A DNA stretch of 64,000 nucleotides from Parascedosporium putredinis (taxonomy: Eukaryota > Ascomycota > Sordariomycetes > Microascales > Microascaceae). Each line of letters begins with the position of its first letter. Positions within the stretch are counted from its first letter, which is position 1. This document shows, one piece after another, positions 45,990 to 56,600 of the stretch. The notes under the pieces are model-generated. The model did not search any database, had not been told where the DNA came from, and saw only the letters and a program-made list of their open reading frames with translations. Both the position numbers and the translations under genes were made by a program. The stretch lies in contig CASHTG010000015.1 in the NCBI GenBank assembly GCA_949357655.1, forward strand, positions 1,426,001 to 1,490,000, in the 5' to 3' direction.

Positions 45990-46954
45990 TCACGAGATAT
46001 CCATCTTGTCGTCGCCGCCATCCTTCTTATCATCCTTCTTGCCGCTCGCCTTATCCCCGGAACCAGACGCCTCGCCCTCTTCGGGGACCGCAGACAGCGA
46101 TTCCTTCTTAGCCTTCTCTTCCTCCTCCTTGGCCGCCTTCTCCTGGCGAGCCCGCTCCTCCTCAAACTCATGCGAATAGCGAGGGCAAGCTCGGGTTCCA
46201 TATCGGGGTCAAAGTCGAACTCGTCGCCACCCGCTCCACCCATGCCTCCGGAGGCGGCCGGAGGGGTTGTCGCCCGAGATTATGGGGGTCGCGATAAGCT
46301 GGTCACTGAGAAGCTTGCTGCTCGGGGGATGGTAACAAAGTAGGAACCTTCGCCGGCTTTGACGGCTTTGTTGAAGGCTTCGAGCTTCTTCTGCGTGGCC
46401 TCGTCGTCAAGGTCGCCAAAGAGCACAAAGTCAATCGTGATATTGCTCTTCTTCATCTTCTTGGCCAGCGCTACGAGCCTCTGCTCTTCCTCCTCTACGG
46501 GGAGCAGATGAATACTATTATACGTTGTCGCTGCGATTTGTTCTGACGGTGCTTGAGGGCGAGCTGTAGTAGGAGATCGAGGTTAGCTTTACAACGGAGA
46601 ACTCAAAAAAAAAAAAAACGGCGATTGGTTGAGAGAATGCTTCAAGCCGGGGTCCAAACATACACCTGCTATTTGTATTCCAGTCGCGAGATTGGACTTT
46701 CCATTGATCTGCCTCTTCGTTCGGTGCAGGCCGTCGAGGATCTTGCCAGGATCAGTCGTGAGAGTGACGAGGACCTCGGCACCCTTGCCACCCATGCTCA
46801 TCAGTCCAACAGAGGACTCAGGATTGCCCTGGACAATGCTCTGGAAGATGATGTTCACCGCATCTGCCTGCGCCTCGAATCTCGTAGGTTGGTAGTCTCC
46901 GTTGCGACTACTCTCGCTGTTGTCGACGACAATCATCACCGCTTCGAGAACCAT
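45990..46954 (-). CDS. rpn10: 26S proteasome ubiquitin receptor Rpn10
   Basis: Regulatory-particle subunit that binds polyubiquitin. Exon 1 (46954-46666) encodes the VWA domain start MVLEAVMIVVDNSESSRNGD, then FQSIVQGNPESSVGLMSMGG and ATGIQIA. An intron of about 102 nt with a poly-A tract follows. Exon 2 (from 46563) encodes LALKHRQNKSQRQRIIVFIC and, after shifts, LVALAKKMKKSNITIDFVLF and LEAFNKAVKAGEGSYFVTIP. The ubiquitin-interacting motif is DMEPELALAIRMSLEEERAR, and a Lys/Glu-rich tail ends in KMDIS and TGA. Frame breaks sit in a C4 run (46499-46502), a C5 run (46324-46328), near 46255, after RMSL (about 46170) and possibly at the splice join. Corrected length about 290 aa, as expected. 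Convergent with TRS23, divergent from NBL1. Confidence 0.95.
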
Positions 46955-47581
46955 TTTGGCGATGAGTGATGGTGACGATCCGTGAGGGTATCAATCGGGG
47001 GTGCCTGGGGGATATTGAGAGCTGGATTCGGTAGAAGGTGCGCGGGTGATTATTCTGGCCACGGATTTTAGAAAGGGCCTCGATGGTGGGGGTATGAAGA
47101 AGGTTGCAAGCTGTTGAAGAGAGGTTGCTGGATCAGAAGTGAATGGAGCTCGACTGCGTAAGGCAGTTCAGCCTGGTGCGTGTGTGTCTGGAGAGAGGCG
47201 CAATGCTCGGCAAAGGTACTAGTACATGCCTTTATCCCACCATAAGGCTCTTATATCGCATGTATGATGTACCACTACAAATTTCAAGAAGGAAAGCTTG
47301 AGGAAGCTCGTTGGCTTGTGTGTGATTATGTCATCAACGCCTAAGCTCGTCTTGACACAGGAAGCCCACTGCAGTTGGAAGTTTGTTTACATTCGCCGAT
47401 TTTGACCAATGACAGCATCACCAGAGTTGTCAACTCCACAAAGCCGGCCGTCAAAAGGTTTCCACCACATCAAACCAAGCCATCATCACCGCGAGGCGGA
47501 TAATCCTTTCTTTCACCCTCACAACAACCCGATTACCCCTCCCTCCCCTCGAAACACGATCAACACACTTGCAACGACGCG
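46955..47581. other. Divergent promoter region RPN10 / NBL1
   Basis: A 627-bp gap between two start codons. It contains an ACCAATGA box near 47405 on the plus strand, which could be a CCAAT element, and no coding signal. Confidence 0.5.
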
Positions 47582-48844
47582 ATGGCTCCCGTACGAACGA
47601 AAAAGAGAGCCTCGGGCGAATCCCAATCGCGTGTCATGACGGTTCCCACCAAGACAGGTACACCAACCCAAACGCCGCGTCACAACAGGAGCCCGATCAA
47701 AAAGGAAGGCTGGCCTCACTATTGCCCAGAAACAAGCACTTATCGACAATCTTCAGCTCGAGAGTGAGTCTATCTATCAGCCCCTGCTCGTTCGCGGGTT
47801 TGTTGAAGCGGAAAGACGCCGGTTCAAGACGCGTCGTCGGGTCTAACATAGAAAACTCGCCTAGTTACCGAACGTGCGCGACGGCTCAGGGCGCAATACA
47901 ATCTCCAGGCCCAGGGGCTTCGATCGAGGGTCGAGATTCGTGTTAACCGCATCCCAATCTCCCTCCGGAAGATGACGATGGGCGACCTTGTCGCGAAATT
48001 CGAGCAGCAACAGCAACGAACCGCAGCCCTGACGCGGGCACCTCCGGTCCCGGCAAAGGACGCCCCCTCGAGGCTCAGCCCACAAAAGTCGAACCAGTCC
48101 TTGGCGTATCCATCCTACAAGCCGATCCACGGATACAAACGCACGAGGTTAGTCGGCTCACAAGAACTCTTTTTCTCCTTCGTTTCGAGACCCACTAATA
48201 CTGGCAATAGCGTTGAATATACTGGCCCAGACAAGGAGAATGAGCTCGGTATCGAAAATCCGAAGAAGAGGGCTCGGGGTGCTAACGTAACGGCGGCCGA
48301 GCAGGCACAGATCCTGTCACCCACATCATCCAACTCCAGACTTACCCCCAGGAAAGCCGCCCCTGCTTCACCTTCCAAGTCCCTCATCGCGCGGCCGGCG
48401 TCCCCGACGAAACCCACGACGGTGCAACGCGGCGCTGGTCTGCTCTCGAGCATGGTGGAAAAGGCAAAAGCGACGCGCGCCGCCGGTGTTCGCAAGGCCA
48501 CGACGACCTCCACCATTAGCTCTAGCTCCAGTTCTGCAGCGGCGTCATCGTCGGCTGCGGGAACCACGCGAGGCCGGAAGGCCGGGACCACAACGGGAAG
48601 GTCAACCACCACGACAGCCCGTGGCACGCGTCGAGTTAGTGCGTCGAGTAACGCCAGCAACGAGAGCACGTCGACGGTGGTGAGGAAGCCTACGAGAGCG
48701 CCTGCAGTGAGGAAGACGGCCACAGCAACGACCACAAGCAAGAGGGCCGCGACTGGCGCAGCCGCTGCGAAACGAACAACAGCGTCAAGGACGACCACGG
48801 CATCGGCTCCTGCAACGACCCGCGTGCTTAGAAAGAGGGGCTAG
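47582..48844 (+). CDS. nbl1: Nbl1/borealin-type chromosomal passenger complex subunit
   Basis: Predicted member of the Aurora B-survivin-INCENP-borealin complex at centromeres and midzone. The N-terminal borealin helix is AGLTIAQKQALIDNLQLE, continuing across intron 1 as ITERARRLRAQYNLQAQGLR and VEIRVNRIPISLRKMTMGDL, the recognised core. The remainder is a long low-complexity Ser/Thr/Ala/Lys/Arg tail with SP/TP sites and a KEN box (PDKENELG). Exons: 47582-47763, 47865-48147, 48211-48844, with donors GTGAGT and GTTAGT. One frame break: an A5 run near 47702 has one A too many; with four it reads SPIKRKAGLTIAQ. Corrected length about 365 aa. Intron 2 (63 nt) is a multiple of three without stop, so its retention would add 21 residues. 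Confidence 0.86.
48148..48210 (+). other. NBL1 intron 2, 63 nt, in frame and stop-free
   Basis: GTTAGT donor, CTAAT branch-like site and AATAG acceptor. Its length is divisible by three and no stop codon is present, so retained and spliced forms both encode full proteins. Confidence 0.65.
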
Positions 48845-49060
48845 TTGTATGGATGGGCAGGCTAGGCAAATTAGCCATGGGCGAAGAGAGCATCATTTTG
48901 GGTCATATTACAGGCGTTTAGGAACGGTATTGTGTGATTTGTGAACGGTTCCAGAGGCGGGGCCAATGGGCTTTCCAGGGTTATGGCGTTATGAATTCAA
49001 AGTATATATATATACACAATAACAAGAATCACCAACCAGGTTCAGATGCGCGCTTATCCA

Positions 49061-50080
49061 CTACCCCGGAGCCTTCTTCTTCTTCTTGTCATCGACTAGC
49101 TCGATATTGTCGGAGGGAATCTCCTTGTAGTGCTCTAACAAGAGCTCCTCAATTTCGGGGCTGACGTCGCCTTGTACAACAATCTCCTCTCCACCACTGG
49201 GAGTCTTGGTTACCGAGGAACCAGTCGCGAACTTCTTACCAAACTCCTTGGCGATCTAACAAGATGCAACAGAGCGTCAGCTGGTGGACAGTAGCAGGGT
49301 AGACGAGGGTAGATGGAAGTACGCAAAATAAGGAGTTGTGACACGGGAAAGGTTTACGGGAAAGAGTGGACGGGTGTGAGTGGGGGTGTACGCACCTTCT
49401 TCAAATCTAGGCCGAACGCCTCGAGTCCGGACACGGACGTGACAAACTTCTTCTTGTTTCGCTCGATTCGCTTAATGGTCACGAGACTGTTGGCGAGCTT
49501 GTCTGCTTGCTTCTGTAGGGCAGCCTCGGCTTTGGCGGCCTTCTTCTGAGCATCCTTGGCCGCGCGCTTTTGGGCATCGACGGAAAGGGAAGCGGTGGCC
49601 GCTTCGAGAGCCTCTATTACACGGAAGAAGAGAAAAGTAAGGGTTAATTGTGTGTTCGTCAATCGCGGTTGCAAGGGAAGGAGGGTAGTAATGAGAGGAA
49701 GGGCAAGGGTGAGACCGTACCGGCGGACCAGATTTGCTTGTACAAGTCGGGGTGGGCATCTTCCAGCCACTGCTGACACTTCTTCACGGTACCGCCATAC
49801 TCGCAGTACTACGCATATCGTTAGGGACTATATTTGTTTTCTCGTCGGGTCGCCGGTTCGTAATGGGCCCGTTGGGCGGCAGGGGCAAAGGAGGGAGAGG
49901 GTAGGATATATGGGTACCTCTGGTGGTAGAGTGCAAACTACAAGCAGGAGGATGAAAAGTTAGCAGGCGGGAAGATCACAACAGGAAGCACGCTCAGCTG
50001 GGAAGGATAATCATACCACCACAGTAGGTGACAACTCGTCCAAGATCTAGGGAAACATCGTGTTGATCTTCCTCGGCCAT
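49061..50080 (-). CDS. tma22: Tma22, DENR/density-regulated translation factor with SUI1 domain
   Basis: Partner of Tma20/MCT-1 in recycling 40S subunits and non-canonical initiation. Five exons on the minus strand: 50080-50017, 49937-49918, 49808-49721, 49613-49396 and 49255-49061. All joins keep frame and give 194 aa with no break. The N-terminal zinc-binding-like region (VVTYCG, VCTLPPEYCEYGGTVKKCQQ, WLEDAHPDLY) is split by a 20-nt microexon that supplies VCTLPPE. A Lys/Ala-rich coiled stretch follows, then SUI1: NKKKFVTSVSGLEAFGLDLK, IAKEFGKKFATGSSVTKTP and EEIVVQGDVSPEIEELLLEH, ending in a Lys-rich tail. Convergent with NBL1 (216-bp gap). The leader contains a 7-bp tandem array just upstream of the ATG. 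Confidence 0.96.
49918..49937 (-). other. 20-nt microexon of TMA22
   Basis: Flanked by TAG acceptor and GTACCC donor on the minus strand; encodes VCTLPPE with the preceding G. Skipping it would shift the frame and remove a conserved cysteine. Confidence 0.8.
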
Positions 50081-50091
50081 GTTATTCTTGC

Positions 50092-50126
50092 GTCTCTCGT
50101 CTCTCGTCTCTCGTCTCTCGTCTCTC
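50092..50126. repeat. Five tandem copies of a 7-bp unit (GTCTCTC) in the TMA22 leader
   Basis: Perfect direct repeats begin 12 nt upstream of the TMA22 start codon; in the mRNA the unit reads GAGAGAC. Confidence 0.9.
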
Positions 50127-51431
50127 TCCGGTTTATTGGCGGCAGTAAGGCGTCGACGGCCACCGGAGCAGGAGATGAGGAACGTGTAGGAATGGAGCAG
50201 GCGAGGGTCAGGTGGAGATTAGGGAACTAGTCCAAGGTGATTCTCTTGTCGCGTGTCGAGATGGCGATAGCTGCGGGGTGAATAGGTTGGATTAAAAAGC
50301 TTGGTTTGGCAAGCATTGCCTCGTGTGATGATTCTGCTGTCTACAATGTACATTGTAGCTGAACTTGGATGGCGGGGCAGTTTGAGCAGCAGCAAGCAAT
50401 GAGGGGTAACGTCAAGTGGGGAGCAGTGACGGAGTTGCACGCTACTGAAAGCTCAAGTCCTCGCAATGTTTTTTTCTCTTCCATTGCTTTCAATCCCGCG
50501 TTTCCTTTTTCGCAGCTTCAAAAACATTACATGTAGGGTTAGATGAGTGAAACCCAGGGATTGTGTTTTCTAAGCTTCAGGAGAATCACTTGACTTGAAT
50601 TGAATTGACATCGATATATCATCAATTTGCTCCGTCTATGCTTTCCGACAGCGGCACCCACATTCATCAATGATGTGTCGTAGTTTCGGGGACCTCGAAA
50701 GAGACGCGGCGATGATTCGTCTAGCGGGCACCTCCAGCGTTGAGAGGGCTAAGCTGTCCCCGCTTGGACAGGCCCAGGTCGCCGACTCCTCGGGGTAGTC
50801 GCCGACCATCTCTTCTCAGACCACGAGAGATTGGTACGAGAAAACAAGGAGCACCACGCTCACTGGCTGTCCCAGTCGCCAATAATTCTGGGTCCTGTAA
50901 TCAGGCGGGATTTTCCTTTTTGTGTCACTAACTTATCTATTTTTCCCCCTTACGTTGTGACAGATCATCGACGCTCAAGTTGACTTGTTCGGCGTCTGGG
51001 TCCAAAGTTGGCGGGTTCTGATAAGCTCCCGCCAGCGCCATCACGAAACCTAAAGTCCCTATTCAGCTCAGCGGGCTTCCTTGTACGTTAGCTTTATGGA
51101 TGTACGAGGCGATGGGTAGATAATTAAACTGGCTGGTTGCTGTTAGTCAGGAGAGAAGTGCAACTGATGAAGATAAACTTATACCCACACGTTCCCGTTC
51201 CCCCTCGCGAGACAACCTCGTTTGATTTCCCCTTCTGGTACACACCCGCAACCTCAACACCAGAGCTCCTCCCCCTCTTAAAAGGAAAAAGTCTCCCTTT
51301 TCACGAAACTCAATCATCTCCCCCTCATTGCCCACACTCCAAACTCTTAGTGAAGATCAACTCGGTCGAACACACAGCGCGCTGAACTTTTCCTGCAGTC
51401 TCGGAAAAAACAAGAATTTCACTAATTTACA
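50127..51431. other. Intergenic: TMA22 promoter and leader of the 56-aa gene
   Basis: The two flanking genes are divergent, so this 1.3-kb stretch should hold both promoters. No coding signal recognised. The right part is C-rich with CT blocks. Confidence 0.5.
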
Positions 51432-51684
51432 ATGTGCCGACCTGCCACCTGCAATACCTGCGGTACGTTTTCCCCATGCGCACCGCGCAACACGTCCTGC
51501 ACCTCACCGGCAAACACGAGCTGGTCCTAACATTGAATTCACAGGCAAGAAGTCGTGGTGGGGTTGCGGTAGCCACGTCCCCTCGGTCATGGACCAGGTC
51601 AGCAAGGACGAGTGGTGCAGCTGCGAGCCCCGCGTCACGCGCGAAGGCAAAGATTATCCTCCCATGGCGAAGCAGACGAGCTGA
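51432..51684 (+). CDS. Conserved 56-aa Cys-rich protein (putative metal-binding)
   Basis: Small fungal protein family without assigned function. Two exons, 51432-51462 and 51545-51684, joined at donor GTACGT and acceptor ACAG in frame. The product begins MCRPATCNTCGKKSWWGCGS and continues HVPSVMDQVSKDEWCSCEPR with EGKDYPP near the end. Six cysteines as C-x4-C-x2-C, a CG pair, and CSC suggest a zinc-bound or redox site. The frame is clean. It lies tail-to-tail with the OYE gene, 0.38 kb apart. Confidence 0.82.
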
Positions 51685-52062
51685 CTCGTGGCCGGCGCTG
51701 CTGCCGTATTTCTATGGTTCAAGGGAAAGACGCCTGGCTATTCTACGGAGGGCGTTACCCAAGACGAACCGGACAAAGTCTCAAAAGGCTAGCTAGCGGA
51801 TATCATCTATACCTTCCAAGATAGCATTCAGCGGGGTGAGGGCATCTATGGATCCATCTAATGGATTGATCCATTGATTCAAGTTGGGGACACAATTAGG
51901 GGTTTTACGGCGAATCGAGTTAGGGGTTCAAGTGTACTGGTGAAGGGTTTTGTTTTATATATATATTCCGATGTGAGAGATATTGACGCTCATACCAACG
52001 CTTGCGCTAAACGATGCTCGACTTTCCTGTGCGCCGCCCGTGAAACACGCCCCCACCCTTTC
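51685..52062. other. Convergent 3' regions of the 56-aa gene and the OYE gene
   Basis: Gap of 378 bp with no coding signal. It contains an AT-rich run (ttttatatatatattcc near 51953-51969) and an imperfect dyad near 51853-51873 (atctaatggattgatccattgat). Confidence 0.5.
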
Positions 52063-53673
52063 TTACATCCTATGCTTGAGGAAAAATCCGTACTGAACCG
52101 GCTTCCGGAGAGGGACGCCCAGAGCGTCACCAACCTTGAGCACCCAGTTGGGCTCCCGCAAGAACTGCTTACCCACGAAGCAGAGATCAGCGCGGGGGCG
52201 CCGGCATCCTCGCCGTTCGCGCCGTTCTCGCCGCCGAGGGGCCCGTCCTGGACCGTCAACCTCGCGCGCTCAGGGATGTTGATCATGCCCACGGCGCCGA
52301 CGAGAAGGTTCAGGCCATCGGCGCGGATGGCGGCGCGGATCTTGCCGGACAAGTCGGACTGGTAAAAGGGATCGCCGACGGGGATCCTGGACTTGAGGTT
52401 GTTCCCGGCGGAGCTGACGTCGATGAGGTCGACGCCGAGGGCGGGGAGGGTCTTGGCGAGGCGGATGGTGGATTCGATGTCCCACGAGGGCCGGTCCGTG
52501 TACTCGAGCCACTCGGTGCCCGAGACGCGGAGGAAGAGGGGCATGTCCTCGGGAATGACGGCGCGGATGGCTTGGATGATTTCCGTGATGAAGCGGGTGC
52601 GGTTCTCGAAGCTGCCTCCGTATTGGTCGGTGCGTTGCTAGAGGGCGTGGAAAGGAGTGTTAATACGGTTGGGTGAGGGCGTGGCCGGACCAAGGCAGGC
52701 TTGGTCTGGCTGCGTGCAAGGGGGATGAGAGGGCGAGGGAATACTCACGTTGGTGACCGGCGACAGGAATTCGGTAACCAAGTACCCATGGGCACCGTGG
52801 ATCTCGATCACATCTAGACGGCGCGCACGTTAACACCCGGATCTCCGTAGTGAGATGGCTGCATCCCAGAAATGGAAGTAAACCAAGATCAAAAATCAAA
52901 ACAATGGAAAGGGGCCTCAGGTTTCTTACCGAATCCAGCAGCGACCGCGCGACGAGCGGCAGCGGCAAAGCTCTGCACCAGTCCCCGAATCTGCTCCACG
53001 GTCAACTCGTTAGGCACAGGCCACCCGTCCGTCAGGCGATCGGGCTCGGCGCCACGAGGTCATCCGGCCACCCTCCCTGGTCGGCCTTGGCGAAAGCGGC
53101 GCCCCGCCCGATCAAGGAGCCAGGTCGCTGGCCTTGCGGCCGGCGTGGGCGAGCTGGACGCCAATCTTTTGGCCTTGGCTGTGGACGAAGTCGGTGATGC
53201 GCCGGAAGGGGGCGATGTGGCTGTCCGCCCAGAGGCCGGCGCACTCGGGTGAGATGCGGCCGCGGGGTTCTACGGCGGTGGCTTCCATGATGACGAGGCC
53301 GGCACCGTGGAGGGCGAACTGGCCGATGTGGACCAGGTGCCAGTCGCTTACGTGGCCGTCATCGGAGCCTTTTGTTTCTCTGGTTAGCAACCTGGTTCCT
53401 TTTTGTTTACTGGTTTGAGAGGAGAGGGGGCAAGGCAGGGAGAAAGGAGAGAGGGTGCGTGGACCAGAGTGGGTGGCTCGTCCCAAGCGGAGCAAACTTA
53501 CCATATGTGCACATGGGGCTCACGGCAAATCGATGGTGGAGGGTCACGCCACGGATCTTGAGGGGTTTGAACAGAGTCGGCAGGTTCTCGGTGGTGAGCG
53601 GGGTTCCCACCGGCGGGGTTTGGGCCGGGGTGTAATAAGGCACCCGGTGCCGGGGATTCGCCGTCGGGGCCAT
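52063..53673 (-). CDS. Old yellow enzyme family NAD(P)H:flavin oxidoreductase
   Basis: FMN-dependent TIM-barrel ene-reductase of the YqjM/xenobiotic reductase type, reducing activated alkenes. Four exons on the minus strand: 53673-53502, 53368-52930, 52813-52749 and 52637-52063. Landmarks in order are LFKPLKIRGVTLHHRFAVSP and MCTYG, MEATAVEPRGRISPECAGLW, GVQLAHAGRKAS (HAGR flavin site), DVIEIHGAHGYLVTEFLSP with the His and Tyr used by the family, RTDQYGGSFENRTRF, and PLFLRVSGTEW. The C-terminus FVGKQFLREPNWVLKVGDAL needs a frame shift near 52197. Further breaks lie near 53120-53040 (around GWPDDLVAPSPIA). All splice junctions give conserved sequence. Corrected length about 417 aa, normal for the fungal group. 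Confidence 0.93.
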
Positions 53674-56600
53674 TGCGGGCTTAGGGGGAGAAAAGCGCCT
53701 GGGGACTGGAGTTCGCTGAAGAGAGAGGCGAGGGGAGGAGGAGGGGAGGCGGCAACGGAGGTCTTGGAGAGAGGGGAGGGCAAGAAACTTCAAATCGGAT
53801 TCAGTGGGGTTTGGGCAATGGGGAAAGACGAGGGTCGGGGATGTTGAGAGGAGGCTGGAGACGTGGATGGCTTGTGAATAAGTGTGTAAAGAAGACCGAC
53901 GTTGACGTTAGTTGGCAATTGGGCCAATAATTGGTTAGTTTTCACCGACAACACGTCCAGCATCAGATTCCTCGGCAAGGTCTCTACTAGCCTGGCCACG
54001 GCAGGGAATGAGGAGCACGAGTAAAAGTGTTTGGCGTCAAGAACAGACAAGCTACTTGGAATACGTGTTGGGGTCAATCTTGACTCTCGACTCTTCTCAG
54101 TTCGCATATGTGTACTCTATGTTTGCCTATCGTGCCCCATGGACTCTGGGCCCTTTTCATACTTCCGCGATCCCTTCCCGCGGAATTTGGATTCCTCCGA
54201 CAGCTCTACTGTAAAGGCCCTGGATTTATCAGCATCGCGCGATGGAGCTGGTGCGGGTGCGCATCGCATTCCATTATCCAACTGCCCAAGTGGGGGTTTT
54301 GTCGAGGATTTTCTTGGGGGTGGGCCCGACACCGCCAGTACCTTTGGCTGGGTTCCATTGCCAGATTGATCGAGATAGCCGGCTGCTAGACTACGGTAGT
54401 TGAGGATATTACGTCCATCTTTGTCCACGGACGGATAATTGTAGATTTGATCCATTGGATCCACAATATATTAGAAATCAATTGCTCTCTCTCTCTCTGA
54501 CAGATCTGTATACCGCCTTGAGGGTCGTCAGACGTTGATCAATCGGTCAAGAAAGATGCTCGTCTCTCAGTGCGTGCGTGGCAGTTCATGATCAAATTGG
54601 GTACAATGGGTCTAATGATGGAGACGCTCATGCCAGATGTATTGCACCATGAGGGGGAATGGCATGCGAGAGGATATGCTGTGCGGAACATCCAGCGCTG
54701 AGCCGTTCATGCTCCAACGCTCAATTGATACAATGGATCTATGTATTAACCTCAATACCTGGTACTATGACTTCAATGTTGTAAATATATTGTGTAAGAC
54801 GCTTCAGTTATCCTCGAAAGAGCTGGAAGCGATTTTCCCCAAACAAGCACATCCACAGGGCTGAATGAGTTAGTTGGTTGTCTGGGGACTCTAAGAACGG
54901 GAAACACAGGTCAGGTTCCGTTTCTTCGAATCTATGTAATTTTTGGGGGCAAGTAATAGAAAAAAAGACCCCGAAAAATTCTACGGCCGATCCAACTCTT
55001 GGCCGAGGCTTGATGGCGGGGATTAGACGCTTCAGTTCTCTGAAGAGGCGGACTTCTTCCCTAAAGAAGAACGGGGGATTAATAATGGAAGGAACATGAA
55101 AAAATCTCGGTTTCTCGGTAATACTATTCCAGGAAATGTTGCACTGGCGGGACAAGACCAAGAGCCAAATGGTTGATCTGGTTTGGGAAGGTAGCCGGGT
55201 ATGTTCAATGTTGGCTACCAGCGGTCTTGGCCAGCCACTGGAATACACTTAATAGTGACCTAAGCTTGCGGAGTTTATACGGTGAGGGCTGAGACCTGGT
55301 GCATTGAACAGCGGCAGACGCCAATCCCCAACCCGTCTGGTCTATTGAGCTTGTGTTGTTAGATCAACGATCGCGGAGTGAGCCCATGATTACTGATGCC
55401 CAACCCGGAATTGAAGCCCGGACCCGGGGAAGCACTAACTTGGCATCTCAAAGGACGGCGTCAGGAGGGCATGAATCGATCTCTTGCATTTTCTTTTCAA
55501 CGGGGCCCAGGATTCAATGGTACATGTGGGCTCAAGTGGTCAAACAACATTGAACCCTTTCTCCGTGGCTTTAGAGTTGTGAAAAATTCAAGGGCTGGGC
55601 TGGCCAAGACTGTTGGAGTTGAGTGCTAACGGCAGTCACCACGTGCTGTTTGACAGTTGACAACTCCCATGTGCGTGCATGTTTTCAGGTCCATGTTGAT
55701 AAAGGGGGACAAGGACAAGACAGAGCTCCATCCACAATGAGTGGGCACGCGCTTGCAAGGCCCAATGCAAGAAACAACGGCAGTGCCGTGCTAGCGTGGT
55801 TTCCTCTGTGGTGGATGGCCTTGGTCTTGTTGTCTGCCCCTCAATCCCTCTCGCATCCGGGGTTGGGGAGACCTTGACCGACCGGGGTTGGTGTTTTGGG
55901 TTGGCTAGGCCCCCAGCCCGCAAAGCTCGCAAATCAATATCAAGGGCACAACGACGGGTAGAATGGTGAAACTGTGAGAGGAGGGGAGAAAAAGAACAAC
56001 ATTCACATCCAAAGTGTTACCAAAGGTAAACGAAGCGGAGGTGGAGGGGATGAGATGGGATCAACACCCTCTCGGCCGGGCGTCGCTCATCTCCACCATG
56101 TCCTTCTTCCCTTTGTTCCAGAACGCTTCGTGTGACCTTCTCTAAGCCTTCAGTAGATCAGCTTGGGCCAAAATGAAGAATAAAAAAAATAAAAAAGAGG
56201 GCGCTGGCAGAAAATCCGGAGAAGCCCCTCATCCGTGTAACGACAAGACAGACATCAATGCCGGGCGTGCTTCGAGACTTCCCGACTTCATCGACGCTTC
56301 TGACCAGAGTTGAGAGTCTGGTTCATTCATGAGGCTAAATCTACGTGTTAGAGAAGCCAAGGCCGAAGGAGCACGAGATGTGAGCAGCGGAAGATTCCAA
56401 AGAGCTTCCAGATCGGACCCCAAAAGCTGGGGATAAAACACGGACCAGGCACGTTGCCCCGAACCGAGCAGCGCATGAATCAAGACGTTGAGATGAACGT
56501 TGGATCGCAGATCTTCAATGAACCGAGATGGGGTGAGGATGGGACGGATGAAAGAGCAGCACGGGGGATGCGATGTGGTGCACATGGGGAAAAAAAGAAA

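Noticed and set aside
51874..52365. 163-aa plus-strand frame
   Set aside because: Mostly antisense to the last exon of the OYE gene, which has clear family motifs.
55395..55440. Second tRNA-like hairpin (minus-strand CCGGG CTTCAAT TCCGG)
   Set aside because: Loop sequence and stems do not fit a complete cloverleaf.
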